64,000 nucleotides of DNA from Microbispora siamensis (GTDB lineage Bacteria > Actinomycetota > Actinomycetes > Streptosporangiales > Streptosporangiaceae). Below, in pieces: positions 7,033 to 16,704 of the stretch. Below the pieces are notes generated by a model. It had not been told where the DNA came from. It did not search any database and saw nothing but the letters and a program-made list of their open reading frames with translations. The stretch covers positions 1-64,000 of the forward strand of contig NZ_BOOF01000053.1 of NCBI RefSeq assembly GCF_016863095.1, in the 5' to 3' direction. Every line of letters begins with the position of its first letter. The stretch's first letter is position 1. Position numbers and translations under genes: made by a program.

Positions 7033-8099
7033 TCGGGCCGGCGCTGGACACCCCGCTCACACGCCTGACCGGCGTGCGCCACCCGGTGGTGCAGACCGGC
7101 ATGGGCTGGGTGGCCGGCCCCCGGCTGGTGTCGGCGGTGGCGAACGCGGGCGGCCTCGGCATCCTCGCCTCGGCCACGATGACCGTCGGGCAGCTCGCCG
7201 CCGCCATCGAGGAGGTCCGCTCGCGCACCGACGCGCCGTTCGGGGTGAACCTGCGCGCCGACGCCGGCGACGCGGGGGAGCGGGTCGACCTGCTCATCAA
7301 GCACCGGGTGAAGGTGGCCTCGTTCGCGCTGGCCCCGCGGCAGGAGCTGATCGCCAGGCTCAAGGACGCCGGGATCGTGGTGATCCCGTCCGTCGGCGCC
7401 CGGCGGCACGCGGAGAAGGTCGCCGCCTGGGGCGCCGACGCCGTGCTCGTGCAGGGCGGCGAGGGCGGCGGCCACACCGGCGCGGTGGCCACGACGCTGC
7501 TGCTGCCCCAGGTCGTGGACGCCGTCGACATCCCGGTGATCGCCGCCGGCGGCTTCTTCGACGGGCGCGGCCTGGCCGCCGCCCTGGCGTACGGCGCGGC
7601 GGGCGTGGCGATGGGCACCCGGTTCCTGCTGACCAGCGACAGCTCCGTGCCCGACGCGGTGAAGCGGACCTACCTCGGCATGTCGGAGACCGTCGTCACC
7701 CGCCAGGTGGACGGCATGCCGCACCGGGTGCTGCGCACCGAACTGGTGGACGGGCTGGAGCGGTCGGGCAAGGTGTCCGGCCTGGTCCGGGCCGTGCGCA
7801 ACGCCGCGCGCTTCAAGCGGATCTCCGGCATGTCGTGGCCCGCGATGATCCGCGACGGCCTGGCCATGAAGCACGGCAAGGAGCTGAGCTGGTCGCAGGT
7901 GCTGATGGCGGCCAACACGCCGATGCTGCTCAAGGCGGCGATGGTGGACGGCCGCCCGGACCTCGGCGTGATGGCGTCAGGTCAGGTCGTCGCGCTCATC
8001 GACGACCTGCCCACCTGTGAGGAGCTGATCGACTCGATCGTCACCCAGGCCGCCGAGGTCGTGCGCGGCCTCGGCCGGAATCTTGCCGATAGTATGTAG
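7029..8099 (+). CDS. ipdC: IpdC, FMN-dependent reductase (nitronate monooxygenase-like)
   Basis: 356 residues from the GTG at 7029, which overlaps the ipdB stop; the longer open frame upstream is ipdB out of frame. TIM-barrel flavoprotein of the 2-nitropropane dioxygenase family: substrate entry GVRHPVVQTGMGWVAGPRLV, glycine-rich FMN phosphate loops QGGEGGGHTGAVATT and IAAGGFFDGRGLAAALAYGA, and VAMGTRFLLTSDS. In Mycobacterium (Rv3553) and Rhodococcus, IpdC acts with IpdAB in ring C/D catabolism, acting on a keto-acyl-CoA ester rather than on nitroalkanes. The stop codon lies inside the palindromic operator of the following TetR gene, so the operon ends where a separate regulatory unit begins. 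Confidence 0.85.
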   Translation: MIGPALDTPLTRLTGVRHPVVQTGMGWVAGPRLVSAVANAGGLGILASATMTVGQLAAAIEEVRSRTDAPFGVNLRADAGDAGERVDLLIKHRVKVASFALAPRQELIARLKDAGIVVIPSVGARRHAEKVAAWGADAVLVQGGEGGGHTGAVATTLLLPQVVDAVDIPVIAAGGFFDGRGLAAALAYGAAGVAMGTRFLLTSDSSVPDAVKRTYLGMSETVVTRQVDGMPHRVLRTELVDGLERSGKVSGLVRAVRNAARFKRISGMSWPAMIRDGLAMKHGKELSWSQVLMAANTPMLLKAAMVDGRPDLGVMASGQVVALIDDLPTCEELIDSIVTQAAEVVRGLGRNLADSM

Positions 8100-8108
8100 A
8101 CCGGTCTA
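8097..8108. promoter_or_regulatory. LmrA/YxaF-type TetR operator
   Basis: TAGACCGGTCTA, a perfect 12-bp palindrome 11 bases before the TetR start. It matches the core of the LmrA/YxaF box known from Bacillus subtilis (TAGACC-R-K-TC). The TetR protein next to it belongs to that subfamily, so autoregulation is likely. The site includes the TAG stop of ipdC. Confidence 0.72.
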
Positions 8109-8119
8109 GTCTGACCGGC

Positions 8120-8707
8120 ATGACGCGAAGGAACGACACGCGCGAGCGCGTTCTGCGCACGGCCGCCGGGCTCTTCCAGCGGCAGGGCTACAACGCCACC
8201 GGCCTCAACCAGGTGCTGGCGGAGAGCCGGGCGCCCAAGGGCTCGCTCTACTTCCACTTCCCCGAGGGCAAGGAGCAGCTGGCGGCCGAGGCGGTGGCGA
8301 TCGCGGGCGGCGAGCTCGGCGAGCGGATCGCCGCCGCCGTGGCCGCCGCCCCCGGTCCCGCCGACGCCGTCGTCGGGATCGGCGAGCTGCTCGCCCACAA
8401 CCTGGAGCAGTCGGGGTTCCATGAGGGCTGCCCGGTGGCCACGGTCGCGCTGGAGGCCGCGGGCGACAGCGAGCCCATCCGGTCGGCCTGCGACGCGGCG
8501 TACGCCTCCTGGCTGCGCGGCCTGGCCGACTATCTGCGCGGGCACGGCGTGGACGACGCCGAGGCGCTCGCCGACCTGGTGCTGTCCTCGCTGCAGGGAG
8601 CACTCCTGCTCGCCCGCGTGCGTCGCGACACCGGCGTCATCCACTCGGTCACGCGACGGATCGGCGGCCTGGTCGCGGACGCCGCCCGGCCGAAGGGCTC
8701 CGAATGA
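8120..8707 (+). CDS. TetR/AcrR family regulator, LmrA/YxaF type
   Basis: 195-residue TetR repressor. The N-terminal helix-turn-helix spans residues 5-50: TRERVLRTAAGLFQRQGYNA and then SRAPKGSLYFHFPEGKEQLA, with recognition text specific to the LmrA/YxaF group, which also has the C-terminal domain beginning FHEGCPVATVALEA. Proteins of this group usually repress their own gene and a neighbouring exporter or oxidoreductase. Here the downstream partner seems lost: the stop overlaps (ATGA) a short open frame that looks like the first codons of an MBL-fold hydrolase. It follows ipdC by only 20 bases but is probably not part of the KstR2 regulon. Confidence 0.88.
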   Translation: MTRRNDTRERVLRTAAGLFQRQGYNATGLNQVLAESRAPKGSLYFHFPEGKEQLAAEAVAIAGGELGERIAAAVAAAPGPADAVVGIGELLAHNLEQSGFHEGCPVATVALEAAGDSEPIRSACDAAYASWLRGLADYLRGHGVDDAEALADLVLSSLQGALLLARVRRDTGVIHSVTRRIGGLVADAARPKGSE

Positions 8708-8808
8708 GGGTCCACCACCTCGACTGCGGCTCGACCGCCCACGACCCCTGGGAGCTGGAGCGGTACGGGGCCGGCGGCGGCCCCGCATCGCCGTCAGCCG
8801 GCCAGTGA
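8704..8808 (+). pseudogene. MBL-fold hydrolase N-terminal remnant
   Basis: A 34-codon open frame whose ATG overlaps the TetR stop. It starts MRVHHLDCGS, the characteristic opening of a family of actinobacterial MBL-fold hydrolases (MRVHHLNCGTM...) often encoded next to regulators. Similarity stops after about ten residues and the frame ends inside the convergent acyl-CoA dehydrogenase gene. I interpret it as the head of a deleted partner gene. The evidence is short, so chance is not excluded. Confidence 0.45.
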
Positions 8809-9780
8809 GCCGATCACCCGCGCCCGGTGGTCCGAGGGCGAGCCCCACGCCGTGTGCAGGGCGCGGGCCCTGCGGATCAGCAGGCTCGGGTCGTACTCGT
8901 CCGTATAGGCGATCGCACCGTGCACCTGCAGGGCGATCTTCGCCGCGGCGTACGCCGCCTCGGACGCCGCGGCCTTGGCCGCGGACACGTCGCGGGTGAA
9001 GTCCGGCGTGCCGTACGCCAGGGCGGCCCCGTGCACCAGCGGGCGGGCGTACTCCAGCCCGACCAGGGCGTCGGCCAGGTGGTGCTTGACCGCCTGGAAC
9101 TCGCCGATCGGCCGGCCGAACTGCCGCCGGGTCTTCGCGTAGTCCACCGACACCTCCAGCAGGCGGCGTCCGGTCCCCACGAGCTGCGCCGCGCACGCGA
9201 GCACGCCCATGTCGTACGCCTCGGCGGCGGCCGCCGCCACGTGCGGTCCTTCGGCGAGCACCTCGCCCGGCGTGACGGGGAACAGCCGCCGGGCGGGGTC
9301 GAGGGACGCGCGGGCCTCGCCGGGGACGGCGGCGCACAGCCGCTCGCCGTCCACCAGCAACGCCAGGTCGGCGGCGTCCGCGTCCAGCGCGTACGGCACC
9401 GCCGGGGGCAGCGCGAGCGTGACCACGGCCGTGCCCTCGGCGATCGGCGGCAGCCACCGGCTCGCCAGGGCCTCCTCGCCCAGCCGGTCGAGCAGCACGG
9501 CGGCGGCCACGGTCTCGGCGTACGGCCCGGGCACGCCGTGCCTGCCGAGCTCGTGGAACGCGGTCACCAGCTCGACCGGCAGCGGCCCTGCCCCTCCGGC
9601 GGACTCGGGCACAGTGACGGCGAACACTCCGGCGTCGGCCAGCGTGCGCCACAGCGCGAGGCCGCCCTCGCGCCGCCCGGCCGCCCAGTCGCGGACCACG
9701 CCGGGCACGGCCGCCTCGGTGAGCAGCTTGTCGAGGGTCTCGCCGAACAGCCGCTGCTCGGCGTCGAGGACGAATCTCAT
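8794..9780 (-). CDS. Acyl-CoA dehydrogenase, small-subunit type (FadE32/FadE33-like)
   Basis: 328 residues from the ATG at 9780; the long frame continuing upstream is the neighbouring fadE read out of frame. The fold is acyl-CoA dehydrogenase (FGETLDKLLTEAAVPGVVRD start, ACAQLVGTGRRLLEVSVDYA, RRQFGRPIGEFQAVKHHLAD, HGAIAYTDEYD), but it is shorter than the usual ~380 residues. In steroid degraders such short proteins pair with a full-length partner to form alpha2beta2 enzymes with split active sites. Its start overlaps the stop of the other fadE by four bases, supporting a heteromeric complex. Likely substrate: a CoA-ester intermediate from rings C/D. Confidence 0.85.
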   Translation of the reverse strand: MRFVLDAEQRLFGETLDKLLTEAAVPGVVRDWAAGRREGGLALWRTLADAGVFAVTVPESAGGAGPLPVELVTAFHELGRHGVPGPYAETVAAAVLLDRLGEEALASRWLPPIAEGTAVVTLALPPAVPYALDADAADLALLVDGERLCAAVPGEARASLDPARRLFPVTPGEVLAEGPHVAAAAAEAYDMGVLACAAQLVGTGRRLLEVSVDYAKTRRQFGRPIGEFQAVKHHLADALVGLEYARPLVHGAALAYGTPDFTRDVSAAKAAASEAAYAAAKIALQVHGAIAYTDEYDPSLLIRRARALHTAWGSPSDHRARVIGSLAG

Positions 9781-10907
9781 CGGCTTCCCGCCTTCGGCAG
9801 GCCGAGCACGCGCTCGGCGATCACGTTGCGCTGGATCTCGTTGGTCCCGGCGTAGATCGGGCCGGCCAGGGAGAAGACGTATCCCTCCAGCCACTCGCCC
9901 GCCAGCTCGCCGTCCGGGCCGAGCAGGTCGAGGGCCGTCTCGTGCAGCGCCACGTCCAGCTCCGACCAGAAGATCTTGTTGACGCTGGACTCGGCGCCCA
10001 CGTCCTCCGTACGGGAGATCGTCTCGAAGCCCTTGAGCCGGTAGGCGCGTGCCTTGATCCACGCGTCGGCCACCCGGTCGCGCATCGCCGTGTCGGCGGG
10101 GTCGCCGTGCTCGCGCCACAGCTCCACGAGCCGGTCGGCGGCGGCCAGGAAGCGGCCGGGGCTGCGCAGGGTGAGCCCGCGCTCGTTGCCCGTGGTGCTC
10201 ATCGCGACCTTCCACCCGGCGCCCGGCTCGCCGATCACGTCGCGGTCGGGGACGAACACGTCGTCGAAGAACAGCTCGGCGAAGGCCGGCTTGCCGTCGA
10301 TGCGGCCGATCGGCCTGCGGGTGATCCCCTCGGCGTCGAGCGGGAACATGAGGTAGGTCAGCCCCCGGTGCCGCTCGGCCTCCGGGTCGGAGCGGAACGG
10401 CCCGAAGCCCCAGTCGGCGAAGGCGGCCCGCGAGCTCCACGTCTTCTGGCCGTTGAGCAGCCAGCCGCCGTCAGTGCGGGTCGCGGTCGCGCGCAGGGAC
10501 GCGAGGTCGCTGCCCGCGCCCGGCTCCGACCACGCCTGGGCCCAGATCACCTCGCCGGAGGCCATCGAGGGCAGGACGCGGGCGAGCTGCTCGGGCGTCC
10601 CATGCTGGAACAGGGTGGGCGCGAGCAGGTTGATGCCGTTCTGGCTGACCCGTCCCGGCGCCCCGGCCGCGTAGTACTCCTCCTCGAAGACGAGCCACTC
10701 CAGCGGGGAGGCGTTCCTGCCGCCGTACTCCACGGGCCACGACACCACCGACAGGCGGGCTTCGTGCAGCTCGCGCTCCCAGGCGCGGTGGGCGGCGAAG
10801 CCCTCCTCGGTCTCCAGGGACGGCAGGGGAGCGGCGGGGACGTGCTCGCGGAGCCAGGCGCGCACCTCGGCGCGGAACGGCTCCACCGGCGAGAGGTCAA
10901 GATCCAT
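9777..10907 (-). CDS. Acyl-CoA dehydrogenase, large-subunit type (FadE31-like)
   Basis: 376-residue flavoprotein, close in length to mycobacterial FadE31 (Rv3562). Domains run in the usual order: helical N-terminus (RAEVRAWLREHVP), beta domain with WAQAWSEPGAGSDLASLRAT and LNGQKTWSSRAAFADW, and C-terminal helices ending AGPIYAGTNEIQRNVIAERV. It should form a heterotetramer with the short FadE encoded immediately downstream, oxidising an acyl-CoA to the enoyl-CoA in cytosol. It is second in a minus-strand operon that starts with the hydratase at 10897-11736 and overlaps that gene by 11 bases. Confidence 0.87.
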   Translation of the reverse strand: MDLDLSPVEPFRAEVRAWLREHVPAAPLPSLETEEGFAAHRAWERELHEARLSVVSWPVEYGGRNASPLEWLVFEEEYYAAGAPGRVSQNGINLLAPTLFQHGTPEQLARVLPSMASGEVIWAQAWSEPGAGSDLASLRATATRTDGGWLLNGQKTWSSRAAFADWGFGPFRSDPEAERHRGLTYLMFPLDAEGITRRPIGRIDGKPAFAELFFDDVFVPDRDVIGEPGAGWKVAMSTTGNERGLTLRSPGRFLAAADRLVELWREHGDPADTAMRDRVADAWIKARAYRLKGFETISRTEDVGAESSVNKIFWSELDVALHETALDLLGPDGELAGEWLEGYVFSLAGPIYAGTNEIQRNVIAERVLGLPKAGSR

Positions 10908-11736
10908 CGGCGGCCGCCTTCATGCTCTTGGGGTCCATCCCGGCCAGGGAGTCGGCCGAGGTCTCGGCGTTGTGGGCGTGGGCGAGGTGGTGCAGGCCGA
11001 AGACGGAGTCCATCCCGGTGTGCATGCCCTGCAGGTCCTCGGCCTGGTTGACCGCCTTCTTGGTCAGCGCCAGGCCCATCCGCGGCATGGCGGCGATCTT
11101 CTCGGCCAGTGCGAACGTCTCGGTCTCCAGGTCGTCGCGCGGCACGACCCGGTTGACCATCCCCACCTCGTACGCGCGCCTGGCCGGCATCCGGTCGCCG
11201 GTGAACAGGAACTCCTTGGCGATCCTGGGCGGCATGACCCAGGGATGGGCGAAGTACTCCACGCCGGGGATGCCCATGCGTACGACGGGGTCGGCGAAGA
11301 ACGCGTCGTCGGAGGCGACGATCAGGTCGCAGACCCAGGCGAGCATGAGCCCGCCCGCGATGCACGCGCCCTGCACCATGGCGATCGTCGGCTTGGGGAT
11401 CTCACGCCACCGCCGGCACATGCCCAGGTAGACCTCGGACTCCCGGGCGAAGCGGCTCTCGGCGCCCTCCTTGCCGACGTGGTCCCACCACAGGCCCGCC
11501 TTGCGCTCGAACGAGACGTGGACGTCCCTGCCCGGCGTGCCGATGTCGTGCCCGGCCGAGAAGTGCCTGCCCTCGCCGGCCAGCACGATCACCTTGACCT
11601 CGTCGTCGGCCGCCGCCCGGTAGAAGGCCTCGTCCAGGGCGTACGTCATCGCCGAGTTCTGCGCGTTGCGGTACTCCGGGCGGTTCATGGTGACCACCGC
11701 CACGGGCCCGCGGCGCTCGTAACGCACCACTGTCAT
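10897..11736 (-). CDS. Enoyl-CoA hydratase/isomerase family protein
   Basis: 279-residue crotonase-fold protein, probably hydrating the enoyl-CoA made by the two downstream acyl-CoA dehydrogenases. Key segments: VVTMNRPEYRNAQNSAMTYA at the start, first oxyanion-hole strand GEGRHFSAGHDIG near residues 55-67, an insertion with LWWDHVGKEGAESRFARESE, second oxyanion-hole strand MVQGACIAGGLMLAWVCDLI near 120-139, and VRMGIPGVEYFAHP. It leads the minus-strand operon with both fadE genes and is divergent from ipdF; the shared 73-bp region has an inverted repeat related to the one before echA20. Specific step in ring C/D degradation is not assigned. Confidence 0.86.
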   Translation of the reverse strand: MTVVRYERRGPVAVVTMNRPEYRNAQNSAMTYALDEAFYRAAADDEVKVIVLAGEGRHFSAGHDIGTPGRDVHVSFERKAGLWWDHVGKEGAESRFARESEVYLGMCRRWREIPKPTIAMVQGACIAGGLMLAWVCDLIVASDDAFFADPVVRMGIPGVEYFAHPWVMPPRIAKEFLFTGDRMPARRAYEVGMVNRVVPRDDLETETFALAEKIAAMPRMGLALTKKAVNQAEDLQGMHTGMDSVFGLHHLAHAHNAETSADSLAGMDPKSMKAAADGS

Positions 11737-11753
11737 GCGACCCTCGCATTCTT

Positions 11754-11773
11754 TCTAACAACTATTTGATAGA
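11754..11773. promoter_or_regulatory. Inverted repeat between the hydratase and ipdF, likely second KstR2-type operator
   Basis: TCTAACAA, four bases (ctat), then TTGATAGA: 8-bp arms with one mismatch (16 of 20 positions symmetric). The left half is identical to the half-site of the palindrome at 4653-4668, but the halves here are four bases further apart. Together the two sites cover both divergent promoter regions of the steroid cluster. Confidence 0.55.
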
Positions 11774-11809
11774 GTAAATCACGAGTCGTACGGTGAGGAG
11801 AGGGTGGGC

Positions 11810-12583
11810 ATGCCGACCTACGTGACCGGTCACGGTCTGCTGCGCGACCGGGTGGCGGTGGTGACCGCCGCGGCCGGCACCGGCATCGGAGGCGCCTGCG
11901 CCCGGCGCATGCTGGAGGAGGGCGCGCGGGTCGTCGTCAGCGACGCCCACGAGCGCCGGCTCGGCGAGAGCCTGGCCGTCCTGGAGCAGGAGTTCGGCGC
12001 GGACGCGGTGATCGCCGTGCCCTGCGACGTCACCTCGGAGGAGCAGGTCCAGAACCTGTTCGCGGCCGCGGAGGAGCGGTTCGGGCCCGTCGACGTGGTC
12101 GTCAACAACGCCGGTCTCGGCGGCACGGCGAGGCTCGCCGAGATGACCGACGAGCAGTGGAGCCGGGTGCTCGACGTCACGCTGAACGGCACCATGCGCT
12201 GCACCCGCGCCGCGCTGACGCGCATGCAGCCGCGGGGCCGGGGCGTGATCGTGAACAACGCCTCGGTGATCGGCTGGCGGGCCCAGGAGGGCCAGGCGCA
12301 CTACGCGGCGGCCAAGGCCGGCGTCATGGCGCTGACCAGGTGCGCGGCGATCGAGGCGGCGCCGTACGGCGTGCGGGTCAACGCCGTCGCCCCCTCGCTG
12401 GCCATGCACCCGCACCTGGCGAAGGTCACGACCGAGGAACTGCTGGCCGAACTGACCAGGAAGGAGGCCTTCGGCCGCCACGCGGAACCATGGGAAGTCG
12501 CCAACGTTATCGTCTTCCTCGCGAGCGACTACTCCTCCTACATGACCGGAGAGGTCGTCTCGGTCTCCAGCCAGCACCCCTGA
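11810..12583 (+). CDS. ipdF: IpdF-like SDR, hydroxyacyl-CoA dehydrogenase of ring C/D degradation
   Basis: 257 residues from ATG 11810 (GAGGAGAG seven bases upstream); a GTG two codons earlier is possible. Short-chain dehydrogenase with the loop TAAAGTGIGGACARRMLEEG, aspartate in VVVSDAHERR, NNAGLGGTARL, Ser in VNNASVIGWRAQ and YAAAKAG near residue 165. The altered TAAAGTGIGGA loop and the ending SSYMTGEVVSVSSQHP are shared with IpdF (Rv3559c), which oxidises the 5-hydroxyl of the HIP-CoA-derived intermediate. The gene leads an apparent operon with kstR2 and fadA6, as these genes cluster in mycobacteria. Assignment is by family text and context. Confidence 0.82.
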   Translation: MPTYVTGHGLLRDRVAVVTAAAGTGIGGACARRMLEEGARVVVSDAHERRLGESLAVLEQEFGADAVIAVPCDVTSEEQVQNLFAAAEERFGPVDVVVNNAGLGGTARLAEMTDEQWSRVLDVTLNGTMRCTRAALTRMQPRGRGVIVNNASVIGWRAQEGQAHYAAAKAGVMALTRCAAIEAAPYGVRVNAVAPSLAMHPHLAKVTTEELLAELTRKEAFGRHAEPWEVANVIVFLASDYSSYMTGEVVSVSSQHP

Positions 12584-12598
12584 GAGGTCGACTTTCCC

Positions 12599-13219
12599 AT
12601 GAGCCCACGACGCAGAGACGCAGAGAGCACCGCGGCCGCCCGCGCCGAGCGGCGGGCCGAGCTGCTGGCCACCGCGGCCGAGGTGTTCGCGTCACGGGGC
12701 TACGCGGCCACGACGGTCCGCGAGGTGGCGGAGGCCGCCGACATGCTCGGCGGCAGCCTCTACTACCACTTCGACTCCAAGGAGTCGATGGTCGACGAGA
12801 TCCTGTCGGCCTTCCTCACCGAGATGTGGGCGGCGTACGACAAGGTGACCGGCTCCGGCCTCGGCGCGCGGGAGACGTTCGAGGCGCTGATCGTGGAGTC
12901 GTTCCGCACCATCCACCGGCACCGCCCGGCCGTCGTGATCTACCAGAACGAGTCCAAGCACCTCGCGACGAACCCGCGCTTCTCCTACCTGACGGAGTCG
13001 CAGCGGCGCTTCCGCGAGATGTGGCTGTCGGTGCTCGACCGCGGCGTCACCGACGGCGTCTTCCGGGCCGACCTCGACACCGGCCTCATCTACCGCTTCA
13101 TCCGCGACACCGTGTGGCTGGCCGCGAGCTGGTACCGCGGTGACGGCCCGCTGCCGGCCGAAGAGATCGCCCGGCAGTACATAGCGATGGTCCTGGAAGG
13201 GATCCTGACAACAACCTGA
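12599..13219 (+). CDS. kstR2: KstR2-like TetR repressor of ring C/D genes
   Basis: 206-residue TetR regulator. The helix-turn-helix is in residues 16-65: RRAELLATAAEVFASRGYAA, TVREVAEAADMLGGSLYYHF. The ligand domain carries the text HRPAVVIYQNESKHLATNPR, typical of KstR2 (Rv3557c), whose inducer is HIP-CoA. It lies between ipdF (15 bases upstream) and fadA6 (11 bases downstream), so it probably represses its own operon. The two TCTAACAA-type inverted repeats in this cluster are candidate operators. Direct evidence for ligand and operator is lacking here; the family assignment is strong because of gene order. Confidence 0.85.
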   Translation: MSPRRRDAESTAAARAERRAELLATAAEVFASRGYAATTVREVAEAADMLGGSLYYHFDSKESMVDEILSAFLTEMWAAYDKVTGSGLGARETFEALIVESFRTIHRHRPAVVIYQNESKHLATNPRFSYLTESQRRFREMWLSVLDRGVTDGVFRADLDTGLIYRFIRDTVWLAASWYRGDGPLPAEEIARQYIAMVLEGILTTT

Positions 13220-13230
13220 GGAGTTGTGCG

Positions 13231-14384
<1,154 letters not shown>

Positions 14385-14388
<4 letters not shown>

Positions 14389-15209
14389 TCCGGGCTCCCG
14401 GGCTCCCGGCCGTCCGGCGCGGGCAGGTGGAACACCAGCGAGTGCCCCGGGCTGTCGACCACGTCGACCAGGGCGAGCCGGAAGGTCCGCGTGCCGAGGC
14501 CGGGAGCCGTGATCGTGCGGGGCCGCAGCCGCGGGCCGTGGACGTGCCGCTCGCCCCACCAACGACGGAACTCGGGGCTGGCCTCCCGCAGACCGGCCAC
14601 CAGCGCGCTCATCCTCGCGTCGCCCGCCAGCAGCGGGTAGGCGGTGCGCAGCCGGGCGACGACGTCGAGGGCGTCGTCGGCCCAGCCGGGCAGCCGTCGC
14701 CTCGCCTCGGGTTCCGTCAGCAGCCACCACAGCATGTTCCTGCGTGCGTCCGGCAGCCGCCCGAAGTCCGTGTACCACTCCGCGGCCGCCCGGTTCCACG
14801 CCACGACGTCGCCGTACCGGTTGCCCGCGTAGAGGGGCCAGGGACCCTGACCGGCGGCCTCGACCAGCCGTACGACGAGGTCGTCGCCCATGACCGGCTC
14901 GTCCACGGCGCCCGGCCGGGTGCGCGCGAGCCGGTGGACGTAGCGGCGCTCGTCCTCGCTGAGACCGAGCACGCGGGCCAGGCTGTCGAGCACCTGGGGC
15001 GAGGGATTGATGTCACGGCCCTGCTCCAGGTAGGTGTACCAGGTCGGGCTGAGGCCGGCGAGCACCGCGACCTCCTCGCGCCGCAGGCCCTTCGTCCGCC
15101 GGTGGGGGCCCACCGGCAGGCCCATGTCCTCCGGCGCCACCCGGGCCCGCCGGTCGCGCAGGAACCGCGCCAGCTCGCGCCTGTTGTCGTGCCCGGTTTC
15201 GCCGCCCAT
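14385..15209 (-). CDS. XRE-family helix-turn-helix regulator with MmyB-like ligand domain
   Basis: 274 residues. The N-terminal XRE helix-turn-helix is at about residues 10-80 (RELARFLRDRRARV, TKGLRREEVAVLAGLSPTWY, YLEQGRDINPSPQVLDSLAR). The rest is the MmyB-like PAS-related domain of actinomycete regulators: LYAGNRYGDVVAWNRAAAEW, then DARRNMLWWLLTEPEARRRL and FRRWWGERHVHG. In this family the C-terminal domain may bind a fatty acid or other lipid and the partner gene is often an SDR or exporter. Here a DHA2 exporter lies 31 bases upstream on the same strand, so the pair may form an operon with autoregulation. Inducer unknown. Confidence 0.88.
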
Positions 15210-15240
15210 CCCACCCCCGCCGGTCGCCCGCGTCGCTCCA

Positions 15241-16704
15241 TCATCGCGAACCGGCCCGCCCGGCAGAAGAGCCCGGCCCGCCCCACCACCGGTCCGGCAC
15301 GGTGAGCACCGCGGCGGCCGCGGCCAGCGCCCCGAGGCAGACCAGGCTCGCCGCGAACGCCCTGCCGTACGTCGCGGGGGAGGGATCGCCGCCGAGGACG
15401 CCGAAGAAGACGATCCCGATCACCGCCACGCCGAGCGCCCCGGCCATCTGCTGGACCGTGGACAGCACGCCGGAGGCCGAACCCGCGTCGCCGGGGCCGA
15501 CGCCGGACAGCGCCTGCGACAGCAGCGGGGCGCCGACCATGCCGATCCCCGCTCCGGCCACGGCCATCAGCGCCTCGTACAGCGGGAGGTTCACCCCCGA
15601 GCCGGCGTTCCGGGTGACCAGCGCGAGACAGCCCTCCCCGGCGACGACGAGGAGCGCGCCGGCCGTGAGCGTACGGCGGCCCAGCAGGCGGGTGAACCTC
15701 GCGGCGTTCGCCGAGGTGGCGAAGAAGGCCACGCCCATAGGGAGGAACACCAGGCCGGCCCCGAGAGGGGAGCGGCCCAGCCCGTCCTGCACGTACAGCG
15801 CGATGACGAGCATGAACGAGGCCATGCCGCCGTAGACCGCGAGCACGGTGGCCAGGCCGGCCGTGAACGACCGGGACCGGAACAACGACGGCTCCACCAG
15901 CGGGGCGCCGCCGGCCCGCGACAGGCGCACCTGCTGGACCGCGAACAGGGCGAACATCGCCGCGCTCGCCGCCAGCGACGCGAAGGTCCAGCCCGGCCAT
16001 CCCTCCTGCCTGCCCTCCACGAGCGGCACCAGCAGGAGCAGCAGCGCCGGCACGACGAGGACCACACCCGCCAGGTCGAGGGTCCGCGCGGTCTCGGAGC
16101 GCGACTCGGGCACGAGGCGCAGCAGGAGCAGCGTGACCACGCCGACGGGCAGGTTCACCAGGAAGCAGGCGCGCCAGCCCAGGCCGAGCACGTCCGCCGC
16201 GATGAGCAGGCCGCCGAGGACCTGCCCGCCGACGGTGGCCAGGCCGAGCGCGGCGCCGTACCCCGCGAACGCCCTGGGCCGGTCGTCGCCCGTGTAGGTG
16301 ACGGTGATGACGGACAGGACCTGCGGGAACATCAGCGCCGCCGCGACTCCCTGCAGGACGCGGGCGCCCAGGAGCATCACCGGGCCCGTCGCCAGGCCGC
16401 ACAACGCCGACGCGACGGTGAACCCCGCCAGGCCGATCGCGAACACCCTGCGCCTGCCGTACAGGTCGCCGAGGCGGCCGCCCGTGATCAGGCCCGACGC
16501 GTACGCCATGCCGTATCCGGCGACCACGAACTGGATCTGCGCGTCGGTGGCACGCAACTCGGCCTGGGCCGAGGGGATGGCGACGTTCACGATGAAGAAG
16601 TCGAGGATCGTCATGAACGTGCCGACGAGGATCACCGGGAGGGCGAGCCAGCGGCGACGCCCCCGCACGGCGGTCCCGGCCGGTTCCGTTGCGAGAGAGG
16701 ACAT
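15241..16704 (-). CDS. MFS drug/metabolite exporter, DHA2 (14-TM) family
   Basis: 487 residues from the ATG at 16704 (AGGAGA seven bases before). Membrane exporter with about 14 predicted segments, driven by proton antiport. Visible signatures: first helix LPVILVGTFMTILDFFIVNV with the conserved D-F-F-I-V-N motif C neighbourhood, motif A GGRLGDLYGRRRVF after helix 2, and GARVLQGVAAALMFPQ in helix 4. A centre stretch of VPALLLLLVPLVEGRQEGW separates the halves. EmrB/QacA-like proteins export hydrophobic drugs and natural products; substrate is unknown. Divergent from prfC; probably co-transcribed with the XRE gene downstream, a possible specific regulator. Confidence 0.9.
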   Translation of the reverse strand: MSSLATEPAGTAVRGRRRWLALPVILVGTFMTILDFFIVNVAIPSAQAELRATDAQIQFVVAGYGMAYASGLITGGRLGDLYGRRRVFAIGLAGFTVASALCGLATGPVMLLGARVLQGVAAALMFPQVLSVITVTYTGDDRPRAFAGYGAALGLATVGGQVLGGLLIAADVLGLGWRACFLVNLPVGVVTLLLLRLVPESRSETARTLDLAGVVLVVPALLLLLVPLVEGRQEGWPGWTFASLAASAAMFALFAVQQVRLSRAGGAPLVEPSLFRSRSFTAGLATVLAVYGGMASFMLVIALYVQDGLGRSPLGAGLVFLPMGVAFFATSANAARFTRLLGRRTLTAGALLVVAGEGCLALVTRNAGSGVNLPLYEALMAVAGAGIGMVGAPLLSQALSGVGPGDAGSASGVLSTVQQMAGALGVAVIGIVFFGVLGGDPSPATYGRAFAASLVCLGALAAAAAVLTVPDRWWGGPGSSAGRAGSR

